Assembly (NCBI RefSeq): GCF_905147045.1
Contig: NC_065888.1
Span: forward strand, 1,741,001-1,805,000
Direction of reading: 5' to 3'
DNA from: Nymphalis io
Taxonomy: Eukaryota; Arthropoda; Insecta; Lepidoptera; Nymphalidae
Length of the DNA stretch: 64,000 bases
This document shows positions 13,448-24,250 of the stretch, one piece after another. Numbering within the stretch: position 1 is the stretch's first letter; each line of letters begins with the position of its first letter. The notes under the pieces are model-generated. The model was not told the origin of the DNA, made no database searches, and saw only the letters and a program-made list of their open reading frames with translations. The position numbers and the translations under genes are program-made.

Positions 13448-13754
13448 ACCGAACCGAACCGAAACAGCCTGTGAATGTCCCACTGCTGGGCTAAATCCTC
13501 TCCTCATTTTGAGGAGAAGGTTTGGAGCTTATTCCACCACGCTGCTCCAATGCGGGTTGGTGGAATACACATGTGGCAGAATTTCAGTGAAATTAGACAC
13601 ATGCAGGTTTCCTCACGATGTTTTCCTTCGTAAAGCACGAGATGAATTATAATCACAAATTAAGCACATGAAAATTCAGTGGTGCTTGCCCGGGTTTGAA
13701 CCCACGATCATCGGTTAAGATTCACGCGTTCTTACCACTGGGCCATCTCGGCCC
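13448..13754 (-). mobile_element. tRNA-derived SINE (family A), full length with target-site duplication
   Basis: Read on the minus strand it starts with a tRNA-like head: A-box tggcccagtggtaag (about 13731-13745) and B-box gggttcaaaccc (13692-13703). A body follows, ending in a (cggtt)-type tail seen on plus as gaaccgaaccgaaacag. A perfect 12-bp target-site duplication, aagtattatcga, flanks it at 13436-13447 and 13755-13766. The copy is close to those at 46568 and 56460, so insertion is fairly recent. Confidence 0.95.
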
Positions 13755-13766
13755 AAGTATTATCGA

Positions 13767-15030
13767 CAAATCATAAATAACACGGGACACTAAAACAAAG
13801 ATGACGACGGTTTTTTTTTCTAAATATGATAAGTAGCTACATGAGTACATATAAAGGTACGTAGATACATAGTCTGCTAAACACATAACCTTTCCGCTTC
13901 ATGATTGTCGGATAACAATAAACGTAATTAGAGAAGAAAATAGAATGACTTTTTACAATTTATTACCTCTGTGAAATGTGGTAATATAAATCGACACTGT
14001 AGAACATCTTTTCTTAAATTCTACTGACGGGTTTGTGAATCTCCCAACTTGTTCAAATTAACGAAGAAAACTTCACGATCAAGTCCGTCTACCTGAAAAC
14101 ACAAAGTAAACTCCGTGCCTTCGTAACTTATCCATTAACTTAAGTAGAATCTGTAGACAGCACAGTAGAGAATAGTACTTCCAGGTCGCGTTCGCTGCTC
14201 TAAGCGTTAAAATATGTACCACATTGCTTTTAAATAGTGGTAACGATTTAAATTTTACTGAATGTAATACGATGTTTATATCACATATTTAAGTAATTAA
14301 TGTAATTCTCAACTTTTTATACTCCTACTATTTATTTTAAAATATATTTTTTTAATTCTTTAAAGCAGATACAGCACTATAGAAGTATGATTAGGTAAGC
14401 TCAAAAAAAGGCTCTACTTATTTTAATATATAACTTTATATTTATTTAAATAATACTACTACCATTTAAAATTAGGGCACTTTTCTATGTTTTCTTTATT
14501 TTGTCATTGAAAGCTATGACAATCTGGTCATTATCTCGCCACAATCTTCAATAAGTTAAAAAACTTCTAACAATTTCCCTTTGACTCGGGCCGCAAAAAT
14601 GAAAAATTATTTTTTTAATTTTTACTTCACTTAAAATCTGCACAACCTTGTAGTCGACGATCGCTTTATTATTTATGACAAGGAACACGAAACTCATCTC
14701 GAGTTATAAACTTCTTGGAATTTCTCCTGAAGTAATACAGAGCTATTATTATGATGTCCCCACAAAAAATATTCGTCGTAGCGAGGTTAGGGTCGCGCAC
14801 GGGGGGCGCCGGTCGCGCAAATATAGTCGGCCAGTGAAGTTCACAAGGGATAGACGTCACTGCCAGAGTTCATGTCAACCTCGCCGGCTTCTACAAATAT
14901 AAAAGGAATTTCGATCTCTTATATATAATTTCTTTATATATGAAATTATGTTTGCTATACAAAAGGGTAAAATGTAATCTGGAGATTTTATACACATTAT
15001 AGTATGTTAGTTAAGATTGAATTCAATTTT
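13767..15030. other. Non-coding stretch with one GC-rich island
   Basis: Mainly AT-rich. The island at about 14640-14895 contains ggtcgcgcacggggggcgcc and acgtcactgccagagttcatg. Two overlapping frames on opposite strands come from this composition and show no protein signature. Confidence 0.45.
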
Positions 15031-15321
15031 TTTAGTGGTAGAGCTTTGTGCAAGCTCGTCTGGGTAGGTACCACCCACTCATCAGATATTCTACCGCAAA
15101 ACAGCAGTACTTGGTATTGTTGTGTTCCGGTTTGAAGGTTGAGTGAGTCAGTGTAATTACAGGCACAAGGGACATAATATCTTAATTCCCAAGCTTGATG
15201 GTGCATTGGTGATGTAACCGATGGTTAACATTTCTTACAATGCCAATGTCTATGGGCGTTGGTGACCACTTACCGTCAAGTGGCCCATATGGGCTCGTCC
15301 GCCTTCCTATTCTATAAAAAA
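15031..15321 (+). mobile_element. 290-bp dispersed repeat (family B)
   Basis: Full-length, from tagtggtagagctttgtgc to gccttcctattctataaaaaa. The antisense peptide frame is intact as a side effect. Moderately diverged (gatggtgcattggtgatgtaacc). Confidence 0.92.
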
Positions 15322-17023
15322 TTGAGCTCTTGATTATTTCATGAAATAATTAAAACCTAAATGGGTAAAAAGTATGCGGAACATTAATAATTATGCATGG
15401 AAATATATCAATATATATTTTTTTATTAAAACTACGACAAGAAACATAATGTCAAAAAGAAGCGATTCATTCATAATATATGAAGAATGACGGTAAACTC
15501 GCTTTGAAGTACACTCAAAAGTTACTTGAAGAAATTACAAAGGTTATTATTACGCAGTCTGTACCACAAAAAGAGATGTTTTACCAACTTCCTGGGGAGC
15601 GTTATCGGACCAAGCACTGTTAAAACTCGTTATAAATTTGAACCTTTATAGAAATATAAAATTATTTATTGTTTTTGTTAAATTTGATTATAACCAAGCA
15701 ATTTAATTCGACGCTTTTCCGCCTTCATTTTTCTCTATTATCTGTTTCTACTCTTATACATATGCCTCAAATGAGCGACGACAATAAGAAAAGTTTTTCT
15801 GATGTTTTTCTTCCAAACCACTTAACAAGCTTGGCGCACGGAGACATGTTTGTGCCGTGCGTGCATTATGACACCGTGTTGCTGTAAGATTTAGAGGGGA
15901 CAAAAGTGAGGAGACTTTTTGGCGCCAGCTTTGCTACTTTCTTTGTCGTAACTATCGCCACACACGTGTAAGATAACAGCTCACAAAACATTTCTAATCG
16001 ATTACATTCATGGACTCTGCTTTGATATATCGTTGTCGGCTTAAAATGTTACAAGAAACTAAATTATGTTAAATGAAATCTATAAATTAAGTATAATATC
16101 TATAAAATATATAAATTATAAGTATAAAATCTATAAATTAGTATATAATATAATTAACGTAAGAATACACGGTGACTTTGTCAAAAAAAAACACACCCAC
16201 GCACACACCTAATATTACCTATGCATTATGTAACTATAAATTATAAATCATTTTAAAGTGTTTCTTGAAATATAGAACGAACAATATATTAGAGATACGT
16301 AAAACGAAAACTTCGACGTCATCTTAGCGAAGTTAGTATCATAAAATCTATGTTCCCGACGCATGTATTTGTAGTTTTGGCAACAGCAAATGTAATAGCG
16401 AAGTATAAAATGTGATATAAAGAACATATGGGATGTTGTTATTTTAAATATAATTATTTATTGAGCATATGAAAAAGAAAACATTATTTTTTAAATTATC
16501 TGTATTAATTTTTAAAGACAAGTATATATTTAATTTTTTTAGATATTTGTCCGCCAATCAGCAATACTTGGTATTGGTAGTATTTGGTTGGTGCAAATGT
16601 TTGTGCTGAACGAAATAAAAAAAAAACACAAAAATATATAATAATTTATAAAAAGATATATATATATTCTCTGAGTATACTCAGAGAAAATAATTGATTT
16701 TTAATTTGTATAAAAATAAAGATTCATAAATGTTCTTTTCATTACTAAGATTTACGTTGCAAATAGTTTTATGAAAATTGAAATGAATGATTAATATGTA
16801 TTGTTCGGTCTTATTATAGCATATTATTTTTCATCTTCAATAAAAGTAGAACATTTTCTAAAATTTTTCTTCATGGTTAAAGAAGTATATTTTTTATAAT
16901 TTAAATTTAATTTAAACAGCATTTAAGTAAATTTATTTTTGTTTTTCCCAATTTTAAGCTTGTCAGTTATAATAAACAAATTAGATTTATGAATACTTAA
17001 AGCACTAAATATATTTTTATGTT
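15322..17023. other. AT-rich non-coding stretch
   Basis: GC-richer patches at about 15540-15620 and 15820-15970 (gcttggcgcacgg, gtgccgtgcgtgcattatg). Low-complexity ctataaatta-like repeats at 16078-16150. A short possible family B relic (cagcaatacttggtattg) at about 16558-16576. No gene recognised. Confidence 0.45.
16667..16688. repeat. Perfect 22-bp palindrome
   Basis: The left arm ttctctgagta is followed directly by its exact reverse complement. It lies next to a TA-rich stretch. Function unknown. Confidence 0.9.
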
Positions 17024-17272
17024 ATAGGCAGGCGGACGAGCAAATGGGACACTTGATGGTAAGTGGTTACCACCACCCATAGACATTGGCGCTGTAAGAA
17101 ATAATAACCATTCGTTACATTGCCAATGCGCCACCAATCTTGGGAACTGAAATTTTATGTCATTTGTGCCTGTAGTTACACTGGATTACTCACCGTTTAA
17201 ACCATAACGCAATAAAATCTGACGAGTGGTTGGTACCCACTCAGACGGGCGTGCACAAAGCCCTATCACAAG
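17024..17272 (-). mobile_element. 290-bp dispersed repeat (family B), diverged
   Basis: Runs on the minus strand: plus-strand text goes from ataggcaggcggacgagcaaat through acattggcgctgtaag and gccaccaatcttgggaact to gcacaaagccctatcac. It forms an inverted pair with the copy starting at 17496. Confidence 0.88.
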
Positions 17273-17495
17273 GTAGGGCTTAAAATAATTACATAAATAA
17301 TATAAAAATAATTAGATTTTAAATTAAAAAAAAAAAATAAGTTGTAACAAACATAAAAACTAAAAATAACGTTGGTCGTAACAACGAGTGATTTTTTTTA
17401 TAAATAATAAATATCAATGACTCGAAAACTGCAAATGAGGTATGAAATATTTGTATTAAAAAGAGTACATGATGCGAATGTTACTTGAGTACATT

Positions 17496-17777
17496 GAGTA
17501 GGGCTTTGTGCAAGCCCCTCTTGGTAGGTACGCCCAATCATCATATATTCTACCCGCAAACAGCAATACTTAGTATTGTTGTGCTCCAGTTTGACGATTG
17601 AGTGAGTCAGTGTAACTTCAAGCACAAGGGACATTCTGTCTTAGTTCCCAACATGGGTGGTGTATTGACAATGTAAGGAATGGTTAAAAGTTATTACAGA
17701 GCCAATGTTTATAAGTGATGGTGATCATTAACCATCGCGTGGCCCAATTGCACGTCCGCTTTTCTATTTAAAAAAAA
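17496..17777 (+). mobile_element. 290-bp dispersed repeat (family B), diverged
   Basis: Runs from gtagggctttgtgcaagcccc to cgtccgcttttctatttaaaaaaa. Its 5' end faces the 5' end of the preceding minus-strand copy across about 220 bp of AT-rich DNA. Confidence 0.88.
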
Positions 17778-18890
17778 TCCCTTAGCAACAATATGTAGCA
17801 ATATGTTAAAATATTTTTCTAATTAATGTTTACCGATGACGTGCCAAGTTGTTTAATCGAGTGAATTTTGCTCATTGTAAACTAAAAACTACTTGAATGT
17901 GATTTTTGAGCAATTTTGGTTATCGCGGACAAGGAACTCTGATATTGTAACGTCTTAACTTTGTGCGTAAAGGATTTTTTAAAGTTATTATTTTTTTACA
18001 AACTCGTCATTTCGTAAAAGAGAATATAGGCAAGATCTTTAAACATAATAGAGTTTCCTAAAATAGTTTTAAAGTAAGACTATTGGAAGCTGTTTCGCAT
18101 AATGATGAAAAACGTACAATACCTTAATGTAGGAGAAACGAAGTTAAGAAGCACAGCGGGCGATGTCTCAGCGCGGCGTAATATACGCTAACGGGCCGGG
18201 ACAAGACAAATGTGTTTTCTCTCGGCTGCTGTAGAGCGAGCCTCCCAAGCTTCATCTTCCCACCCTTGAATCACGATTAAAATCAATAGCTTATTATTGC
18301 CTTTTAATTTCGTAAATGCCTCTTAAATTGCTTGCCGTTTTTGGTTCGATTTAAACAGTATTTTAATTTAAAAACCAACCAATTTTGAATATGTTTTCAA
18401 GTCGTTCTACGACTATACGATATACGATAAAACGCACTATTCTTTATTTTGAAATTGTATATTTGAAATTTTTGTATGATTATGTAAATATTTCCTGCAT
18501 AGTTATAGATAGGTACAATTATGTTATATTTTGAAATAAATAGTGGAAAGTTTCTGTGTGAAAGCACTAAGTGATTTGATTACTTTGGTGGCTCCCAATC
18601 TTTTCATAGATGTATGTAATAAAAGACAAGTAGTGGCATTCACGTCGCAGCTAGTTAGCAGCGCAAACTGGCTCGTCGCCGGCGTTCGCACAAATTCAAT
18701 TTGCTTCGAATGCCTTGCTTATGAGCGAAGACGCGCACCGACTGGCGAGTGAGTGGCAACCCTTGGTTTCGCTTATAGTAATATGTTATACTATATTTTA
18801 TGAAATAGTTCCATATTTTCCATCTAAATAAAATTGATCTTTGAATCATATCAATTACATTATTTTGTTGCGGTTTGCAGATTGTATTTT
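17778..18890. other. Non-coding stretch
   Basis: A GC-rich island at about 18150-18270 (gggcgatgtctcagcgcggcg, aacgggccgggacaag) and another at 18640-18765 (cgtcgccggcgttcgc, gcgaagacgcgcaccg). The latter carries short frames on both strands that look like composition artefacts. Confidence 0.45.
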
Positions 18891-19159
18891 GACGAGCCGG
18901 TTGGCGTGGTTGGTAGATACTTGTCTTTGACGCCGAAGATTGTGGGTTCGATTCCCACCCAGAACAGACATTTGTGTGCATGAACATGTCTGTTTGTCCT
19001 GAGTCTGGGTGTAATTATATATATAAATATGTATTTCCAAAAAAAAGTAGTATATGTAGAATATCAGTTGTCTGGTTTCCATAGCACAAGCTTTGTATAA
19101 GCTTAATTTCGGATCAGATAGCCGTGTGTGAAAAATGTCCCAGGATATTATTATTATTA
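18891..19159 (+). mobile_element. tRNA-derived SINE (family D), apparently full length
   Basis: A tRNA-like head carries an A-box-like tggcgtggttgg (18902-18913) and a near-perfect Pol III B-box GGTTCGATTCC (18945-18955). The body contains acatttgtgtgcatgaacatg, ctggtttccatag and gtgtgtgaaaaatgtccc, and the tail is (att)n. I recognise this from memory as a family common in butterflies. The intact B-box suggests a relatively young copy. Confidence 0.9.
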
Positions 19160-21847
19160 ACTGAAAATACGTATTTTTTAACGTAACGTAAACAATGTTA
19201 TTTATACATCGTTGATATTTGTATGCTCGGCATTTCTTTTAAAAATATATCATATATTTACTGTAAATATTTTATAAGGAACAAAAAAAAAATAAGCAAT
19301 ATATTCCCACCGTGTAGTTAACACACAAATTTAGGTTAATTTTTCGAATATTTAATATGTAGAAAGAAATAAATGTAGTAATGTCAACAAGCTTAATAAG
19401 AAGGCCACCTAATCGATATGCGGATCTGGCTTAGCCGTAACTTGGCACGGAGCCGAACATGCACTAAGCGTAGCTACCTCAATTTAATCAGCGTATTTCA
19501 AAATTTGTTTAATAATATGCGATGATTTTACAAAGTTTCCCTGTAAAATCGAATATAATTATAACATTACACGGTGACTTGCATTTTATCGAGTGTTAGT
19601 GAGATTAATGGGGCCTCGTCACTAGCAATTACACGCGCAATGTGGCAGCATCATGGTTTTGTTGCGTTCACTCACCGAACCTATGTTTAACGAATGACTC
19701 GCGGGAACAAGAGTGTCCGCTGTTTGTTGTATGATGGACGTTGATTAAATTATTAGAATACTGGATACGTCCTAGCTGCGTTTTGAAATTTTACTAATAT
19801 TTATAAAAATTAAAATGTCTTTGTGATTATATTTGTTAAAAATTAAAATGAATATTGTTTGGAGATGAAGGTTATTTAATATTTCATAAAAAAGTAAAAG
19901 TCATATGACAAAGACTTTCATTAGGCGCCGAAATTTGCATAATATTCATCTAGTGGCCATGTCCTCATACATATGAAATATTCAAAACGGTTTCACGCTT
20001 CTTAATTATCCGTGTTTGTACGACGTCTAAAAGTTTCATACGTTGTTAGAAATTTGTTTTTGGATCAACGTAGCTTGCATTCTAAAGAGCTTACTAAATA
20101 AACCCACAAAGAGAATTAGTTTTCGCAACAGAATAAACACTGCCAGTGTTTCCAGCGCAATTCTTAAGGAGTCTAAAAGATTCGTAGTTGCGAGCCATAA
20201 GACGTGAGAATGAATGACTGTTAAAACAAGCCACAATAAAGTTTTTGTTAAGTTTCTTACATGGCTAGAATTTTTCTCTAAAATGAAAACAACGAACGCC
20301 GGTGAAACTCTCAGTTGATTGAATATAGAGAAAGCAACCTTGCAAGGAAAAACAAGTCTTCTGTTTTATTTGTTATAGATATTACTATGCTTTTCAAGCA
20401 GTTTTAATTACATAACTAAAAATTTAACTTTCGGTTAAAAGTTTATTCTTGGTTCATATACAATTTTCCAGTGATACGAAGGCTGAAACTGGTTGAAAAT
20501 ATGACTTAATAAAGTTGGTTATAACAAACATTGAATGTGTCGTGTGAACAATTTTGTTTGGAATATTGATGCAATATTGTCCTATGTGCTACGAGTCTAC
20601 GGCGCGCTATGCGACAATATCGATGGTATCGTGGCCGTAGCGGCGTAGCACGTGCCGAGCTGCCGACGCGTCAGCTGCGCATTGTAATTACACGCCAAAT
20701 GACGTACAACTAGTAATTTAGTTTGTCTACACATTTAATGTTATAGAATAGTAATGATATTTTCTCAATAGCTTTAAGATGAGGTTTTATCATTCGGTTG
20801 TACAAATGGGTCCTGCAAACGCAAGTGGTATATTCTATTTATTCCTATTCAATCCCTTTCAGTAAAACGCTAAGCCAATCCTAAACATACGCTCACCAAA
20901 TCTGTTAAGAAGCCCATCGTACTACTACGTGACTAAATCGGAGAGAATTTGTCCCGCTAAAACCGCGGCTTTCTCCAACGTTCGATGGACCAGATAGCGA
21001 TAGTAGACTTTTCAAACGAATAAGCGGCTTAATCCTTAAACTCAACGAATCTTGTAGGGTGTGAAGTTTTCCTATATATTTTTTCAGTAGAAAATATAAA
21101 GTCGAAGTGACAGGATTCTGTTAGGTATATGAATGATAGCATTAATAATAATGTATTAGTTAATATTTTATATTAGTGTTGAAAAAACTAGGCACATTCA
21201 CACGTTATTATCTATTAATATAAAACACAGTTGCCTTAATGTGTAAATAACTCATTATGATATAATACAATCAAAATATGGAATAAAAAGAAATGACAAA
21301 GAAATCAGACTCACCTTGCGAAGCCGCAGACAGGTGGAGAAATGTTTCATGATTTAATTTGGGACTTAGGGACTGCTCTATCGAATCTATTGAATCTTTT
21401 CACCTCACTCGTATCGGAATATTCGCTTTTCACGCAAGTATTTACGCAAAATGTCATTAACATTGTTGTGTCGATTCATCAAACAAACCAACACGCCACA
21501 TAGTTGAATGCAATGCAACAAACAATTACATAAAATATGTGCGGTAATGTTTTTGCACTACAAATTGTTGATCAAATATCAGAAAACTGTTTTATTTCAC
21601 GACAAATGGTTTTCGAAATAACAAAATAACCACAGTAAAGCGTCCAGACACTGAACAAACGCACAAAAACAAAATCACGCATGGTTGAGCGCGCCGCGAA
21701 CCGTCGGAAAAATGAATGGGTATTTTGCAATAATTGCGAGCCCCAGTCAGATACTACATAGGTATAGCGTACGAGTTCATACCCATTTCCGAATTGTGGT
21801 CTGTTTGACAATTTAGCAAGGTTTTCAAATATTACTATGTATATATG
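19160..21847. other. Non-coding stretch with several GC-richer islands
   Basis: Islands at about 19405-19500 (atgcggatctggcttagcc, cacggagccgaacatgc), 19600-19720 (ggggcctcgtcactagc, gcgcaatgtggcagcatcatg), 20585-20700 (see the hairpin), 20870-21020 and 21650-21800. All are candidates for conserved regulatory DNA. None has a credible frame. Confidence 0.45.
20587..20650. repeat. Imperfect inverted repeat (hairpin-forming)
   Basis: A 17-base arm (tgctacgagtctacggc) pairs with 20634-20650 (gccgtagcggcgtagca) with three mismatches around a 30-base loop, inside a GC-rich island. The stem is too short and mismatched to call a microRNA precursor. Confidence 0.6.
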
Positions 21848-22141
21848 TTACTGGTGGTAGAGCTTTGTGCAAGCCCGTCTGGGTAGGTACCACCCATTCA
21901 TCAGATATTCTACCGCAAAACAGCAGTATTTGGTATTGTTGTGTTCCAGTTTGAAGGGTGAGTGAGGCAATGTAATTACAGGCACAAGGGACATAACATC
22001 TTAGTTCCCAAGGTTGGTGGCACATTGGTGATGTTAGCGATGGTTAACATTACTTACAATTCCAATGTCTATGGGCATTGGTGACCACTTACCATCAGGT
22101 GGCCCATATTCTCGTCCGCCTTCCTATTTTATAAAAAAAAA
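21848..22141 (+). mobile_element. 290-bp dispersed repeat (family B), well preserved
   Basis: Complete from tactggtggtagagctttgtgc to cttcctattttataaaaaaaaa, with a poly(A) tail. One of the best copies in the window for a consensus. Confidence 0.94.
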
Positions 22142-23779
22142 TGACAATGAAAAAGAAGCAGTTTAAGTATTAAAATGTATTGTGCATCCCTATTGGTGTA
22201 AAGTGTGCAGTTATATTATGGGTAATGCTAGCGTAGGGGTGAGTCGCGAGGGTATCGCCGACCGGACAGCGGAGCTGTGTGGCGAATACCAAGCAGGCGA
22301 AGCTCGGCCTCGGCCAATATTGTGCTGAGTCACATTTCTCGGCTAATGTGCCCTTTTATCGTTTTACTTCCTTTTACCTATCTACCGAAACTTTTTAATT
22401 AACTACGTTATTACACGCTGTTTCTTGCCAATAAGTGTAATCGATATCGTATTATATTTATACCAATTCATTAATTTTAGTAAATGTTCTCGTTATTAAG
22501 TTTCATACTTTTCAGAAAATTAACTTTTTTCCTTTTTAAGATAAATATTCTTATTAAAATTGACATGCAAATTTTTTTTCTGTAAATTGTTACGTGCACA
22601 CTATTAATAAACGGAACAAACTACACTTGTTACCTTTGTTAGCTGACAACCGGGTTAGTAATTCTTTTATGCACAAAGCTCTTTTACAACAGGATCCCAG
22701 AATAATAACTAAATAACAACAGAGTGTATAGATGGTAGCAAATATCAGCAATGAAACGATCAGGACATTTCAAATAATAAATTATTGTTATCGTCAACAA
22801 AAAATATTCATTAAAAAAATATAAAGCTGCGCGGAGTTTCTTGTTTCCATTTTTTTCATTCTGATAAACCTTTGACAATTAATAAGTAAGTTTTATACTT
22901 CCATATTATAAAAATAATAGAATAAAGATTTTAATTTGGATGGACGTGGACATCAAATAGATGACTAATTCATTTACATAATAATAATAGCGGTACAGCC
23001 GAATGTTTGTTATATTAATTTGAATTGCATTCGAGTAAGATGTGATTTGTGATTGAGTAATTTGTTTTGATATTCAAATTATGTTATCATAGATACGCTG
23101 CATACGTTTGCAATATGCACTACAATTACTCTACTAATATACGTATGTATATAATATGCAAATGACTAGCAAATCAATCACATACTAAGTAAATATGTCC
23201 TGTACGAATAAAGCGAAAAAGTAACCGTGCGTCAATCCCTAAGAGAATACCCAGCGTTACTTCTCGCTTCTTTATCGTGCCGTTGAAATCGTACTTCTTT
23301 GTGAGTAATCCCTCCACGTCCCGAGCATGTCGCCGACGAAGATAGAGCACGATCTTCACAAATAATGTCACATGCGATTCGTTTCAGACGACGTGACTCG
23401 CATCACCGCAGCGGATGTCGTGCCGTGCATAATGGGATAAATATGCTGCGGTTATGCCCACACATGGCCCTTAAATTAAGTGAGCGCTATTTACTACACG
23501 CGGCGAAACTTCCTTGCTCATGTCTTGATTAATAAAATACATTTACGCACACTAACATCAGTGTCAACGGTAATATTATATACAGCCTTGTACCCCCAAA
23601 GCTGTTTGCCGCTATACGTATTGTAATAATGTAAAAGTCGATTTTAGCGTCGCGTCAGTTTAAATTTAAATAAAACGCTACTACCAGTAGCTATCACGAA
23701 TACATAAAAAGTAAGCGATTCAAGAACGATTGAGGTAATATATGTAATTTGAGATAAAACGACATCCTATTCCAGATAA

Positions 23780-24250
23780 GACGCAGCGTAACCCACGTCG
23801 AGAGTCATCCAACTCGTTACGAGCCGCCCGAAGCGAGGTGTGATACAAAATCATCAATCTTACCCGAGATTGTACTATTAAATGCCTCTTCGCTTTTTCC
23901 TTGAACTCAAGACCAGAAACAAATGTAAAAAGTTGTGTGATAAGTTCAATTTGAATTTGTAAAGCCCCTTTCAGCGTTTCTCGCCTGTTTATCTCGGCGA
24001 GGAGAGAACGGAAAATACAAAAGTAAGAGATAGGAAATGAAGAGACGGAAAAAGTGTCGGGCGCGAAGCAAACGCGGAAAAGTTGGCGTTATCCGAGAGA
24101 CAAGTTAAATCGCAATTTATTAGGGCGTACGAGCGGGCTTAGTGTAGAAGCGCCAGAATATTTTACGTTGCCATCGGAGTGACCGCACCGCGCGCCTGTC
24201 GTACCTACGCAGCTGACGTAACTACTCTGTCTACTCTGAAAGTGTTAGTT
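23780..24250. other. GC-rich non-coding island (candidate regulatory element)
   Basis: Compositionally the broadest island in this half: cgtaacccacgtcgagagtc, cgagccgcccgaagcgaggtg, tctcggcgaggagagaacgg, gtcgggcgcgaagcaaacgcg and accgcaccgcgcgcctgtcg. It has no long open frame and matches no repeat seen elsewhere in the window. Such islands in lepidopteran introns are often conserved enhancers; that is inference. Confidence 0.35.

Noticed and set aside
18891..18970. Possible tRNA gene
   Set aside because: A- and B-boxes are present, but the sequence continues into a SINE body and no acceptor-stem pairing is seen.
18655..19082. 110- and 75-codon minus-strand frames
   Set aside because: They overlap the family D SINE and a GC-rich island and share no domain with known proteins; the text near the B-box is SINE sequence.
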